Below are positions 21,251-29,872 of a stretch of 64,000 nt of DNA, piece after piece (within the stretch, counting starts at the first letter, position 1; every line of letters begins with the position of its first letter). Where the stretch lies: NCBI GenBank assembly GCA_016709845.1, contig JADJMA010000005.1:1-64000 (forward strand), read 5' to 3'. Made by a program: the position numbers and the translations under genes. The notes under the pieces are model-generated. The model had not been told where the DNA came from, searched no databases, and saw nothing but the letters and a program-made list of their open reading frames with translations. The DNA comes from Flammeovirgaceae bacterium (lineage in GTDB: Bacteria > Bacteroidota > Bacteroidia > Cytophagales > Cyclobacteriaceae).

Positions 21251-21280
21251 AAAATATTTAGTATTAATACTAAATATTTT
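21251..21280. promoter_or_regulatory. 30-bp perfect palindrome upstream of dinB (probable operator)
   Basis: The half AAAATATTTAGTATT (21251-21265) is followed directly by its exact reverse complement to 21280. A further partial copy, TAGTATTA, follows at 21280-21287, and the dinB ATG is at 21298. It overlaps the expected core promoter or 5' UTR. Such a site fits a dimeric repressor of damage-response genes; no repressor gene is nearby. Confidence 0.6.
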
Positions 21281-21297
21281 AGTATTATTGCTCCTGA

Positions 21298-22509
21298 ATG
21301 ACTGAAAGGAGTATTATACATATGGATTTGGATGCGTTTTTTGTATCGGTAGAGCGTACAAAAAGCAAAAAACTCATTGGCATCCCTTTAATAATAGGTG
21401 GCAGCAGCAGACGTGGCGTGGTGGCAGCCTGTAGCTACGAAGCTCGCAAATTTGGGGTGCATTCAGCCATGCCCATGTACCTGGCTATGCAACTTTGCCC
21501 CGATGCCAAAGTGATTTCGGGGGACATGGAAGCCTACAGTCAATTTTCACACCTCGTTACAGAAATCATTTCCGATAAAGCCCCCGCTTTTGAAAAAGCT
21601 TCCATCGATGAATTCTACATTGATGCCACGGGTATGGATCGCTTCTTCGGCACGTTCAAATGGGCCATTGAATTACAAAAGAAAATTGAAAAGGAAAGCA
21701 AGTTGCCGATCTCCATGGCACTGTCGGTAAACAAGTTGGTCTCAAAAGTAGCCACAGCCGAATTTAAACCGAATGCACAAAAACAAATTGTCGCTGGTGA
21801 TGAAAAGAATTTTCTAGGTCCACTGGCTATTGATAAAATTCCGATGGTAGGAAAACAAACTGCTTCATTTCTATATGACATGGGCGTGCGCACGGTAGCT
21901 ACCTTACGGGAAATGCCCCAACAATTTTTGATCAGTGCTTTTGGCAAGAATGGGATTAGTCTTTGGAATAAAGCCCACGGCATTGACAATTCTCCGGTAA
22001 TCTCATACAGCGAGCAAAAATCAATTTCTACTGAATCTACTTTTGACCAAGATACCATTGATGTAAAGCGACTGAAGTCAATTCTCATTGCCATGGTAGA
22101 GAAAGTAGCGTTTCAACTGCGGGAACAAAAAAAACTTACTTCCTGCATCGCTGTAAAAATTCGTTATTCAAATTTCGATACCGAGAGCAAGCAAATTCAT
22201 ATTTCTTACACTTCTTCCGATTATACTATCCTGCGCGTAGTGCAAGAGTTATTTGATAAACTCTACAATCGTAGAATGTTAATCCGATTAGTGGGTGTGC
22301 GCTTGAGCAACCTCGTACATGGCAATCATCAGATCAGTTTGTTTGACGACACCGTGGAAGACATTAACCTCTATGAAGCCATGGATTTTATTAAACACAA
22401 ACATGGCGTGGAAAAATTAATTCGTGCTACTACGCTCGATGTAAACAAACGCGTGCGCATGGAAATGAATATGTTTAAAGGTAAGATCTCAAAGAATTTG
22501 ATAAACTAA
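21298..22509 (+). CDS. dinB: DNA polymerase IV (Y-family translesion polymerase)
   Basis: 403 residues, intact. Catalytic residues are visible: HMDLDAFFVSVE (first Asp pair), YEARKFGVHSAM (substrate-binding region) and KASIDEFYIDATG (second acidic pair). It has a helix-hairpin-helix region (PMVGKQTASFLYDMGVRTVA) and a little-finger domain. Near the C-terminus, QISLFDD fits the sliding-clamp-binding motif. It copies past lesions in damaged DNA. Its start lies 17 bp after a 30-bp palindrome. Downstream are a 2H phosphoesterase, a REP transposase and a dnaE-like gene on the same strand, suggesting a translesion-synthesis locus. Confidence 0.92.
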   Translation: MTERSIIHMDLDAFFVSVERTKSKKLIGIPLIIGGSSRRGVVAACSYEARKFGVHSAMPMYLAMQLCPDAKVISGDMEAYSQFSHLVTEIISDKAPAFEKASIDEFYIDATGMDRFFGTFKWAIELQKKIEKESKLPISMALSVNKLVSKVATAEFKPNAQKQIVAGDEKNFLGPLAIDKIPMVGKQTASFLYDMGVRTVATLREMPQQFLISAFGKNGISLWNKAHGIDNSPVISYSEQKSISTESTFDQDTIDVKRLKSILIAMVEKVAFQLREQKKLTSCIAVKIRYSNFDTESKQIHISYTSSDYTILRVVQELFDKLYNRRMLIRLVGVRLSNLVHGNHQISLFDDTVEDINLYEAMDFIKHKHGVEKLIRATTLDVNKRVRMEMNMFKGKISKNLIN

Positions 22510-22510
22510 T

Positions 22511-22538
22511 CCTTGGTCTGTGAGGATACAGACCAAGG
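22511..22538. repeat. REP-like palindrome, copy A
   Basis: CCTTGGTCTGT (22511-22521) and ACAGACCAAGG (22528-22538) are exact reverse complements around GAGGAT. This is the cleanest member of the family that surrounds the REP-associated transposase gene. It lies directly after the dinB stop and could also act as a transcriptional stem. Confidence 0.8.
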
Positions 22539-22559
22539 CAAAAATATTTTTTTAACATC

Positions 22560-23171
22560 ATGAAAAATTTTCCTGTCAACCACCACTTCTTCACCATCAT
22601 TCCCTCGCCACACATTCAGGCTTTTGTTTCTAATCTGAAAAAACAAGTACGAAGCATTATCGGTCATGGTTCTCAAAGTGAGTTTTCGAAGGCTCACATC
22701 TCACTCTTCCAATACAACGAATATCATACAGATGACATTCTATATGATACTGATTGGCTACTGTCGGCATTGCTGCCATTAGACATATATACAAATGGAT
22801 TCGGCATATTTAAACATGGCACTAACAAAACAATCTATCTTCAAATAGAATATAAAACCCCTGTTCCTGATTTAGCAAAAGCATTGGGTGGCAAAAGTAT
22901 AACGTCCCATATCACAATCGCCAGAAATTTGGGTGCCGATGATTTCGATAAAGCGTGGATACACTTGCAAAGTATTTCCTATCGTAATTATTTTCGTTGC
23001 AACAGCGTTACCGTGCTGAAACGAGAACATAATAAATGGAATAGATATCTGGAGTTACCTTTATCTCATGGTGGTTCATCTCAGTCTATGTCCTTACGGA
23101 TCGAAAACTCATTCTCTGGACATGTGTCCCCACAGACCGAAACTCTAACACAAAACTTTAATTATGATTAA
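22560..23171 (+). CDS. 2H phosphoesterase family protein (2'-5' RNA ligase-like), C-terminus extended by repeats
   Basis: 203 residues. Two HxS/T motifs define the 2H superfamily: AHISLF (about residue 43) and SHITIARN (about residue 118). Members hydrolyse or ligate 2'-5' or cyclic phosphodiester bonds in RNA or nucleotides; the substrate here is unknown. The conserved domain ends near residue 170 (NKWNRYLELPL). The last 30 residues (from SHGGSSQSMS) are encoded by two degenerate copies of the REP palindrome, so the tail is probably not functional. It lies 50 bp after dinB and is probably co-oriented rather than functionally linked. Confidence 0.75.
   Translation: MKNFPVNHHFFTIIPSPHIQAFVSNLKKQVRSIIGHGSQSEFSKAHISLFQYNEYHTDDILYDTDWLLSALLPLDIYTNGFGIFKHGTNKTIYLQIEYKTPVPDLAKALGGKSITSHITIARNLGADDFDKAWIHLQSISYRNYFRCNSVTVLKREHNKWNRYLELPLSHGGSSQSMSLRIENSFSGHVSPQTETLTQNFNYD
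23082..23143. repeat. REP-like palindromes, copies B and C, inside the end of the 2H gene
   Basis: CAGTCTATGTCCTTACGGAT (from 23082) and GTGTCCCCACAGACCGAAAC (ending at 23142) are degenerate versions of the family seen at 23183-23286. They are translated as the C-terminal tail of the upstream gene. Confidence 0.6.
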
Positions 23172-23182
23172 TCTGGTCTTCT

Positions 23183-23286
23183 CCTCGGTCTGTGCCCTCA
23201 CAGACTGAAACCCGCTGACAACTAGTCTTCGTGTCTTGCAAGTCTATTTCCACCAACCTCGGTCTGTGTCCTCACAGGCCGAAACC
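23183..23286. repeat. REP-like palindromes, copies D and E, directly before the transposase gene
   Basis: CCTCGGTCTGTG followed by CACAGACTGAAAC (23183-23211), and CCTCGGTCTGTG followed by CACAGGCCGAAACC (23257-23286). They are direct repeats 74 bp apart, in opposite orientation to copy F beyond the transposase. The region 23172-23321 holds nothing else recognisable. Confidence 0.75.
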
Positions 23287-23321
23287 GTAATTAATTCGTT
23301 CATACACAAAATAAAAAAATA

Positions 23322-23885
23322 ATGTCTCTAAGCGAAATGAAATACGGAGTTCGTAACTCAAGATTAGTCTTGAACGAAGTTTATTTCTGGACGGATACCA
23401 TCAAACACTGGAATAAACTTTTAGAAGATGATAGTTTTAAAAATATAGTGATCGATTGTTGGCGTAATCTGATTAATCGTAATAAGATTCGAATTTATGG
23501 ATTTGTAATCATGCCCAACCACCTACACCTGGTTTGGGAAATGCTGGAGAAAAACGGGAAAGAGATGCCTTATGCCAGCTTCAATAAATTTACCAGTCAC
23601 CAATTCTTAGAAACTCTGCGAACAGAAAGCAATTCAACTCTTTCAGTTTACAAAGAAAATAACAGAGAACGGAGGCATCGTTTTTGGCAACGAGATCCAT
23701 TGGCTATAGAAATGGATTCGAAAGGAAAGTGGAGCAAAAAGTTAGAATATATACATCTCAATCCTCTACAGGAACAATGGAATTTAGCAAACAGGCCAGA
23801 GGTATATAAATGGTCGTCAGCTAAATTTTATGAAAGTGGTATCGATGAATTTGCAATTCTAACTGACTATAGAGAACGGTTTTGA
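23322..23885 (+). CDS. REP-associated tyrosine transposase (RAYT, Y1/HUH family)
   Basis: 187 residues. The HUH metal-binding motif lies in VIMPNHLHLVWEML (about residue 66-72) and the catalytic Tyr in LEYIHLNPLQEQW (about residue 146). This is the arrangement of TnpA_REP proteins related to IS200/IS605. It is a single-strand endonuclease thought to move short palindromic REP elements. Here it is flanked by inverted copies of a GGTCTGTG/CACAGACC palindrome (D and E before, F after), with further copies in neighbouring gaps. It is intact. It sits inside the dinB-dnaE group but is not expected to share its function. Confidence 0.88.
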   Translation: MSLSEMKYGVRNSRLVLNEVYFWTDTIKHWNKLLEDDSFKNIVIDCWRNLINRNKIRIYGFVIMPNHLHLVWEMLEKNGKEMPYASFNKFTSHQFLETLRTESNSTLSVYKENNRERRHRFWQRDPLAIEMDSKGKWSKKLEYIHLNPLQEQWNLANRPEVYKWSSAKFYESGIDEFAILTDYRERF

Positions 23886-23887
23886 TT

Positions 23888-23915
23888 TTCGGTCTGTGAG
23901 GACACAGACCGAGGA
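23888..23915. repeat. REP-like palindrome, copy F
   Basis: TCGGTCTGTG and CACAGACCGA are exact reverse complements around AGGA. It begins 3 bp after the transposase stop, inverted with respect to copies D and E, so the gene is bracketed as in described REPtrons. Confidence 0.8.
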
Positions 23916-23950
23916 AAAATTTTTCAAATTGACTCCTCAACATATTATCC

Positions 23951-26900
23951 GTGTATCTCAACTGTCACACCGGCTTCAGCTTCAAATATGGCACACTACC
24001 TATTAAAACGCTTTTTGAAGAAGCAAAACGTTGTGGTATTCATAAACTTGCCCTTACGGAAATTAACAATGTCTCTTCTTATCTAGACATGCTGCGCATC
24101 TGTGAGGAAAATAAGTCTGCCAAAGATGGATTAACCAAATACGGAAAAACCCCTTATCAGCTTGATATTGCAGTAGGTATTGAGTTTAGGAATGATCATG
24201 AGTTGATATACATCGTTATCGCCAGAAACAATCGCGGGTTCGAGACAATCAACCGCTTTCTATCCTATCACAACCGCGAAGGAAAAAAATTTCCCCACCG
24301 AGCCCCTGAGTTTGATCAGGTGTTTATCATTTATCCGTTTGGTACGATAGAACCCGACCAATTAAAAGCATACGAATACATTGGCGTAAGCAAACCTGAT
24401 TTAGTATCGTTTGCTATTCACCCCTTACGGGAGGAATACGAATATAAATTCGTAGCACTTCATTCTGTTACTTTTCTGCCGCCCGAAAAAAATAAAAATG
24501 GTAAACTCATTTATCGGGATCATAACACACACCGGCTTCTTCGCTGCATTGCCCACAATACATTACTAAGCAAACTCCCCAAACAGCATCAGGCGCGTAA
24601 AGAAGAATTTATGTTGCCTCCAAATGATTTGGGAAAACTGTTTGAAAAGTTTCCAGAATTGATTCGCAACGCAGAATCTATATTGAATCAGTGTTTCATC
24701 GAATGCAAACTAAGGCGAAGATAAAAACAAAAAGTTTTTTACCTCCGGGCCTGCAGAAGATATGAAGTACTTGCGAACCATTACCGCAAACGGATACGCA
24801 AAACGATATGGGGATAATAAAACGATCTGGCAATCGCACATCGAAAAAGAACTTCGCATCATTGCACAAAAAGGATTTACCGCTTACTACCTGATTGCCT
24901 TCGACTTAATTCGTTTTGCCAAAAAAAATAATTACGACTTTGTAGGTCGTGGCAGTGGCGCAAACAGCACCGTAGCTTTTTGCCTCGGCATCACCAATGT
25001 AGATCCAATTGAACTTGATTTATACTTTGAACGCTTCCTGAATGAAGAACGTGTTACTCCGCCCGACTTCGATATTGATTTTTCGTGGGATAACCGCGAT
25101 GTCATCTATGAATATCTGTTTACTAAATATGGCTACGACCATGTGTGTTTGTTGGGGACGCACGTAACCTATAAAGGCAAATCCATCATTCGCGAATTGG
25201 CAAAAGTCTTTGGGTTACCTAAAGAAGAAATTGATGCGCTGGTAGAAAATCGAAAAGAAGAAATTGAGCGCGACCACATAGCAAAAAAAGTAATCGGCTA
25301 CGCCAACTACATTGTAAGTAAAGAACTTCCCGCTAACATCTCCATTCATGCTGGCGGAGTGCTCATTACAGAAAAATCCATTTATGCCTATACAGCCACT
25401 GAGTTTCCCCCTAAGAGTTTACCCGTATCGCAATTTGAAATGCATGCCGCTGAAGATTTTGGTATTTACAAATTTGATATTCTCAGCCAGCGTGGGTTAG
25501 GCCACATAAAAGAAACGGTTAAACATGTAAAGCGAAATAAAGGAATTGATATCGATGTGCATCAATTCAAAAATTTTAAGCAAGACGAAAAGATTAAGGA
25601 CCTTATGCGCAACAGCAAAGCCATGGGATGTTTTTATGTGGAGTCACCAGCCATGCGCATGCTGTTGCAAAAATTACGGTGCGATGATTATTTGACTTTA
25701 GTAGCTGCCAGTTCTATTATTCGACCTGGTGTAGCTAGTTCGGGTATGATGAAAGCATACATCGAACGATTTCACATGACTCAAAAAGGAATTAAGTACG
25801 AATCCATTCATCCAATCATGGATAAACTGATGGCAAATACCTATGGTGTAATGGTGTACCAGGAGGATGTGATTAAAATAGCTCATCACTTTGGCGGACT
25901 TACACTTACTGAAGCCGATGTGTTACGCAGAGGCATGTCAGGTAAGTATCGGTCGCGTGAAGAATTTCAACGTGTGCGTGATCAGTTTTTTAGAAACTGT
26001 GCGGAGAGAAAATATCCTCAACCTATAACAGATCGGGTTTGGTTTGAGATCGAAACCTTTGCCGGCTACTCCTTTGCCAACGGCCATTCTGCCAGTTATG
26101 CCGTGGAGAGTTATCAGAGTTTATTCCTAAAAGCGCATTACCCATTAGAGTTTATGGTTGGGGTAATCAACAATTTTGGTGGATTTTATCGAACTGAATT
26201 TTATTTTCATGAAGCCCGAATGAATGGTGCCCGAATAGAGGCTCCTTACATTAATAAAAAAGCGAGCATCTTACTACTATTTATGATGATACCCTTTACA
26301 TTGGCTTCATTCACTTAAAAAGTCTGGAAACAAAAATTGCACAACACATTCCGCTTGAGCGGCAAAAAATGGTACTATAAAAGTTTAGATAATTTTCTCA
26401 GACGTACTCCAGGTATTGGCCTGGAGCAGCTCCGCATTCTTATCCGGCTCGGCTCTTTTCGCTTTACCGGAAAAACCAAACAACAACTTTTGTGGGAGTC
26501 AATGTTATTCTTCAGTAAAGCAAGAACTAAACCCACCACTACAGTAGAATTATTTGATACCGAGCCCAAAGAATTTCCACTTCCGGAATTAAAACGAAAT
26601 GTATTGGAAGATGCCTTTGATGAAATCGAGTTACTCGGGTTTCCGTTATTTAACCCCTTTGATCTTTTGGCAACAACCGATTTTGGTGATGCAACAGCAA
26701 AAGAACTATCTGCAAAAAAAGGCGAGCAAGTTCATATAGTTGGCTACATCGTTACTACCAAAGATGCCTCCACGATGAAAACCAAAGAACACATGGCCTT
26801 CGGCACATTCTACGATGTGCAGGGCGAAGTATTTGATACCGTACATTTTCCAAACTCAGCACGTAGGTTTCCATTTAGGGGTCGTGGGTTTTATGATCTG

Positions 26901-27035
26901 AAAGGAAAAGTGATTGAAGACTTCGGTGTTTACTCCATCGATGTGCACTGGATGGATAAACTACCGATGGTTAGTAAGCGGGCAGATGATGCTTTCGCAG
27001 AAGTAGTAACACCTACACATACACAAGTGACTTAA
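23951..27035 (+). CDS. dnaE: DNA polymerase III alpha subunit-like, error-prone/DnaE2-type (three frameshifts)
   Basis: C-family polymerase of about 1,028 residues, starting at GTG 23951. The N-terminal PHP domain is degenerate: the usual His-rich metal motifs are replaced by NCHTGFSFKYG and LALTEINNV, so PHP nuclease activity is unlikely. The catalytic palm is present (GRGSGANSTVAFC, TPPDFDIDFSWDNRD). Thumb/fingers, helix-hairpin-helix (TPGIGLEQLRILIRLGSFRF) and a C-terminal OB fold follow. The frame breaks near 24710 (one extra A), 26260 (one A missing) and 26368 (one extra A). The joined text reads smoothly (CKLGEDKNKKFFTSGPAEDM). The size and the dinB neighbour fit a second, damage-associated polymerase rather than the replicative copy. 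Confidence 0.85.
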
Positions 27036-27037
27036 CC

Positions 27038-27068
27038 TCGGTCTGTGATTGAATCACAGAATAGGTCT
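27038..27068. repeat. REP-like palindrome, copy G (degenerate)
   Basis: CCTCGGTCTGTGATTGAATC followed by ACAGA, starting 3 bp after the dnaE stop. CTGTGATT/AATCACAG still forms a perfect stem, so it may serve as part of a terminator. Confidence 0.6.
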
Positions 27069-27110
27069 TACCTATGCCTCACATTAATTCGCCCCCGTCA
27101 GTGTTAACTT

Positions 27111-27136
27111 ATCCACAATTACACATTATCAACAAA
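27111..27136 (+). promoter_or_regulatory. Two DnaA-box-like 9-mers
   Basis: TTATCCACA (27111-27119), a perfect match to the classical DnaA box, and TTATCAACA (27128-27136), one mismatch, in the same orientation 17 bp apart. An A/G-rich stretch follows. The 338-bp gap 27036-27373 holds these boxes, REP copies G and H, and the heptad run; I see no gene in it. Two boxes alone do not make an origin. Confidence 0.4.
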
Positions 27137-27205
27137 AAGAAAAAAGAACCAAAAAAGAAAAACCACTACAACAATGATTGTATCTGTTAAAAATTACAAT
27201 CTAAA

Positions 27206-27244
27206 GGTCCTCACAGACCATGGCGAAGGGATGGCACAGACCAT
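27206..27244. repeat. REP-like palindrome remnants, copy H
   Basis: GGTCCTCACAGACCATGG (27206-27223) and GCACAGACCATGG (27234-27246) share the CACAGACC core of the family but are no longer full palindromes. Confidence 0.45.
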
Positions 27245-27330
27245 GGATCAAGGTTCACAAAGTATTTCTTTTTGATTTTGCTATCTGCTTTACTACAGTC
27301 TACCTTCGTATTTTAAATTAAGATCTTACA

Positions 27331-27372
27331 GACTATCGCCTATGGACTATCGATTAAATACTATGTACTAAC
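27331..27372 (+). repeat. Degenerate heptad tandem repeat before the aminotransferase
   Basis: Six 7-bp units in register: GACTATC at 27331, GCCTATG at 27338, GACTATC at 27345, GATTAAA at 27352, TACTATG at 27359 and TACTAAC at 27366. The last ends one base before the start codon at 27374. Confidence 0.65.
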
Positions 27373-27373
27373 T

Positions 27374-28674
27374 ATGCGCCAGCAATTACTTAGCGAAGGA
27401 GCCAGTGAACTCAGTTACGAAATCCGTGAGATCGTAAAGAAGGCCGAGCAAATAAGAAATCTTGGCAAAGAAATCTATTGGGAAAATATTGGTGATCCGA
27501 TTCAAAAAAATCATCAACTGCCCGAATGGATCAAACAGATCATTGCGAATTTAGCTTTGCAAAACGAATCCTATAGCTATTGCCCAAGCAAAGGAATTTT
27601 AGATACTCGAAAATTTCTGGCTGAACAAACCAATCAATTAAAGGGAGTGCAAATCACACCCGATGATATTTGCTTCTTCAATGGCCTCGGTGATGCGATT
27701 GCAAAAGTATATCAATACATAACACTCACCTCGCGCGTAATTGGCCCATCGCCAGCATATTCAACCCATTCCAGTGCAGAAGCTGCCCATGCCGGTCATG
27801 AGCCACTTACTTATAAACTTGACCCCAACAACAAATGGTATCCCGACCTTGAGGATCTCTATAATAAAGTAAAATACAATCCCAATGTGGTTGGCATTCT
27901 GATCATTAACCCCGATAACCCCACAGGTATGGTTTATCCATACGAAACACTTAAACGCATTGTTGAAATTGCGAAAGAGTTTAAACTCTTTTTGATCTGT
28001 GATGAAATCTATATCAACATAACATACAATGGTGTTCGTGCTTATTCCTTAGCCGAGGTGATTGACGATGTGCCGGGCATTTCTATGAAAGGAATTTCCA
28101 AAGAACTGCCGTGGCCAGGTGCCCGTTGCGGATGGATGGAATACTACAACCGGGATAAGGATAATGACTTCAACCGGTTTTGTCAGGCATTGGATAATGC
28201 TAAAATGATTGAAGTGTGCTCCACTAAACTTCCGCAATTGGCCATTCCAAAAATTTTGGGCGATCCTAGATTTAAAATTTATCGGGAAGAAACCAATCGC
28301 AATATTGGAAAGCGCAGCAAAATGATAGCCGATATTTTAGGCACCGTACCAGAACTTACCTTCAACGAAACCTTTGGTGCATTTTACAACACTATCATTT
28401 TTCGCGAGGGTACACTAAAACCCGAACAAAAATTAACATTGAAGATTCTCAGATCCGAACCATGGTTGAACAATGGGTTGATCAGGACATTCCCTATGAT
28501 AAAAGGTTTGTATATTATCTTTTAGGTGCTAAAGGAATATGTGTGGTACCGATCTCATCTTTTTGTTCAGAACTTCAAGGGTTTCGGGTAACGTTGTTAG
28601 AAGAAAATGAAGAGACTTTGGTGAATACTTTCACATCCATTCGTGATGGCATTGTCGAATACCTCGCATCTTAA
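27374..28674 (+). CDS. PLP-dependent class I/II aminotransferase (AlaA-like; one frameshift)
   Basis: About 433 residues when joined. It shows a fold-type I aminotransferase core: substrate segment GDPIQKNHQLPEW, IINPDNPTGMVYPYE, PLP-binding FLICDEIYINI, and the Schiff-base Lys in GISKELPWPGARCGWMEY. It resembles alanine/aspartate-type enzymes. The partner amino acid cannot be fixed from sequence, but position just before ilvE makes a link to alanine/valine nitrogen transfer plausible. The frame breaks near 28450-28490; the second part, RTMVEQWVDQDIPYDKRFVY, continues to the stop at 28674. ATG 27374 directly follows a heptad repeat. Confidence 0.8.
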
Positions 28675-28764
28675 TTCATACCTAACATTCGTTAAACGAG
28701 CGACTTAAAATTTTTTTTTGCTGTTTTAATTGAATGTCATTACAAAATTGTCCAAACTTGTATC

Positions 28765-28848
28765 AGCACAAGATTATTATTGAATGAACCAAGTGAAGTT
28801 AACCGTAAATCCCTGCAGCCTGATCGATAAGATCAGTTGACTTGTGCT
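28765..28848 (+). promoter_or_regulatory. ilv leader: long-range stem enclosing a putative leader peptide
   Basis: AGCACAAG (28765-28772) is the exact complement of CTTGTGCT (28841-28848). Between them an ATG at 28784 opens an 18-codon ORF ending at TGA 28838-28840 (MNQVKLTVNPCSLIDKIS), with six Val/Leu/Ile codons. CTGATC/GATCAG forms another small stem inside it. A leader peptide sensing branched-chain aminoacyl-tRNA is the simplest reading; it is inference. Confidence 0.5.
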
Positions 28849-28876
28849 TATTAACGTCATTATTCTCCGAAAACCG

Positions 28877-28946
28877 GGGCGGTGACGATATTGTTAAAAC
28901 GATTTGTCAACCGCCCTGATGGTACCATCAGGGCGGTTTTATTTTA
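28877..28946 (+). terminator. ilv attenuator: terminator with competing anti-stem
   Basis: A 26-bp perfect palindrome, CCGCCCTGAT-GGTACC-ATCAGGGCGG (28911-28936), followed by TTTTATTTTAT, is a strong intrinsic terminator 48 bp before ilvE. Upstream, GGGCGGTGAC (28877-28886) can pair with GTCAACCGCCC (28906-28916) with one bulge, and this consumes the 5' side of the terminator. Mutually exclusive stems of this kind are the hallmark of transcription attenuation. Confidence 0.75.
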
Positions 28947-28956
28947 TAGTATTTAT

Positions 28957-28974
28957 AACAAACTAACGATTGTT
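28957..28974 (+). promoter_or_regulatory. 18-nt box shared with the leuC leader
   Basis: AACAAACTAACGATTGTT lies 10 bp before the ilvE ATG and is identical to 37183-37200 directly before leuC. Outer AACAA/TTGTT could pair. Role unknown: translation enhancer, RNA-protein site or antitermination element. Confidence 0.6.
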
Positions 28975-28984
28975 CCAAAAACAC

Positions 28985-29872
28985 ATGTATTACACTGACG
29001 AGACGGTTCTTTTTCTGGATGGGAAATTTGTAAAGGCCAAAGACGCTACCACCGATTTGTTTAATCAGACCATGCATTACGGGTACGGAACCTTTGAAGG
29101 AATCCGCGCCTACCAAACGGTGAATGGCGTAAAAATATTTAAGGCATACGAGCACTTCGAAAGGCTGAAAAGAAGCTGTGAGCTGGTGGATATACCGTTT
29201 AACTATTCTGCCGAAGAGCTTACGCAGATTTCGTATCAGGTTTTGAAAAAAAATAATTTAAAAGATGCGTACATCAGGCCGCTGGTTTATTGCCATCCCA
29301 ACATGACGCTCTCTGCGCCTACCGGAGTATCAATAATGATTGCTGCCTGGAAATGGGGCAAGTACCTGGGCGATCAGTTGGTAAAAGTCTGTGTTTCTTC
29401 TTACCAGAGACCTAATCCAAAATCGATTAAGGTAGAAGCAAAAGTTTGTGGCCACTATATAAATTCCATCATGGCAACCAACGAAGCAAAACATCGTGGT
29501 TTCGATGAAGCCTTAATGCTTGACATGAATGGCTTTGTAGCCGAAGGCCCCGGAGCTAATTTCTTTTTTGAAAAAGATGGCGTGCTCTACACACCCCCTT
29601 TGGGAAATATCTTACCCGGCATTACCCGCCAAACCGTTTTAGAAATTTGTAAAGAGATGGATATGCCAGTAGAAGAAAAATATTTCCGGCCTGAAGATTT
29701 ATTTGAGGCAGATAGTGCATTTTTCTGTGGCACGGCTGTCGAGATCATTGGTATTGAATCTATCGAGGGTCAATCCTTCAATAAGCCATGGAGTCAATCT
29801 ATGGGCGCTATTGTGCAGGAAGCTTATAAGTGCATTGTATTAGATAAGAGTTATTCGTATGTAATTGTTTGA
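28985..29872 (+). CDS. ilvE: Branched-chain amino-acid aminotransferase
   Basis: 295 residues from ATG 28985, chosen because the family begins MYYTDETVLFLDGKFV. It is fold-type IV. The PLP Lys lies in YINSIMATNEAKHRGFDEAL, with the E-x-G-x-N phosphate-cup motif in VAEGPGANFFFEKDG and substrate loop GNILPGITRQTVLEI. It transfers amino groups between glutamate and the keto acids of Val, Ile and Leu, the last step for all three. It is first gene of the ilv transcript, behind the attenuator. Intact. Confidence 0.93.
   Translation: MYYTDETVLFLDGKFVKAKDATTDLFNQTMHYGYGTFEGIRAYQTVNGVKIFKAYEHFERLKRSCELVDIPFNYSAEELTQISYQVLKKNNLKDAYIRPLVYCHPNMTLSAPTGVSIMIAAWKWGKYLGDQLVKVCVSSYQRPNPKSIKVEAKVCGHYINSIMATNEAKHRGFDEALMLDMNGFVAEGPGANFFFEKDGVLYTPPLGNILPGITRQTVLEICKEMDMPVEEKYFRPEDLFEADSAFFCGTAVEIIGIESIEGQSFNKPWSQSMGAIVQEAYKCIVLDKSYSYVIV

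Noticed and set aside
22511..23915. CRISPR array
   Set aside because: The repeats are palindromic, vary in sequence, have irregular spacing that includes whole genes, and no cas genes are present. A REP family fits better.
27036..27373. Possible chromosomal replication origin
   Set aside because: Only two DnaA-like boxes, no AT-rich unwinding element of normal length, no dnaA, parAB or gidA nearby, and no skew information. Kept only as a weak regulatory note.
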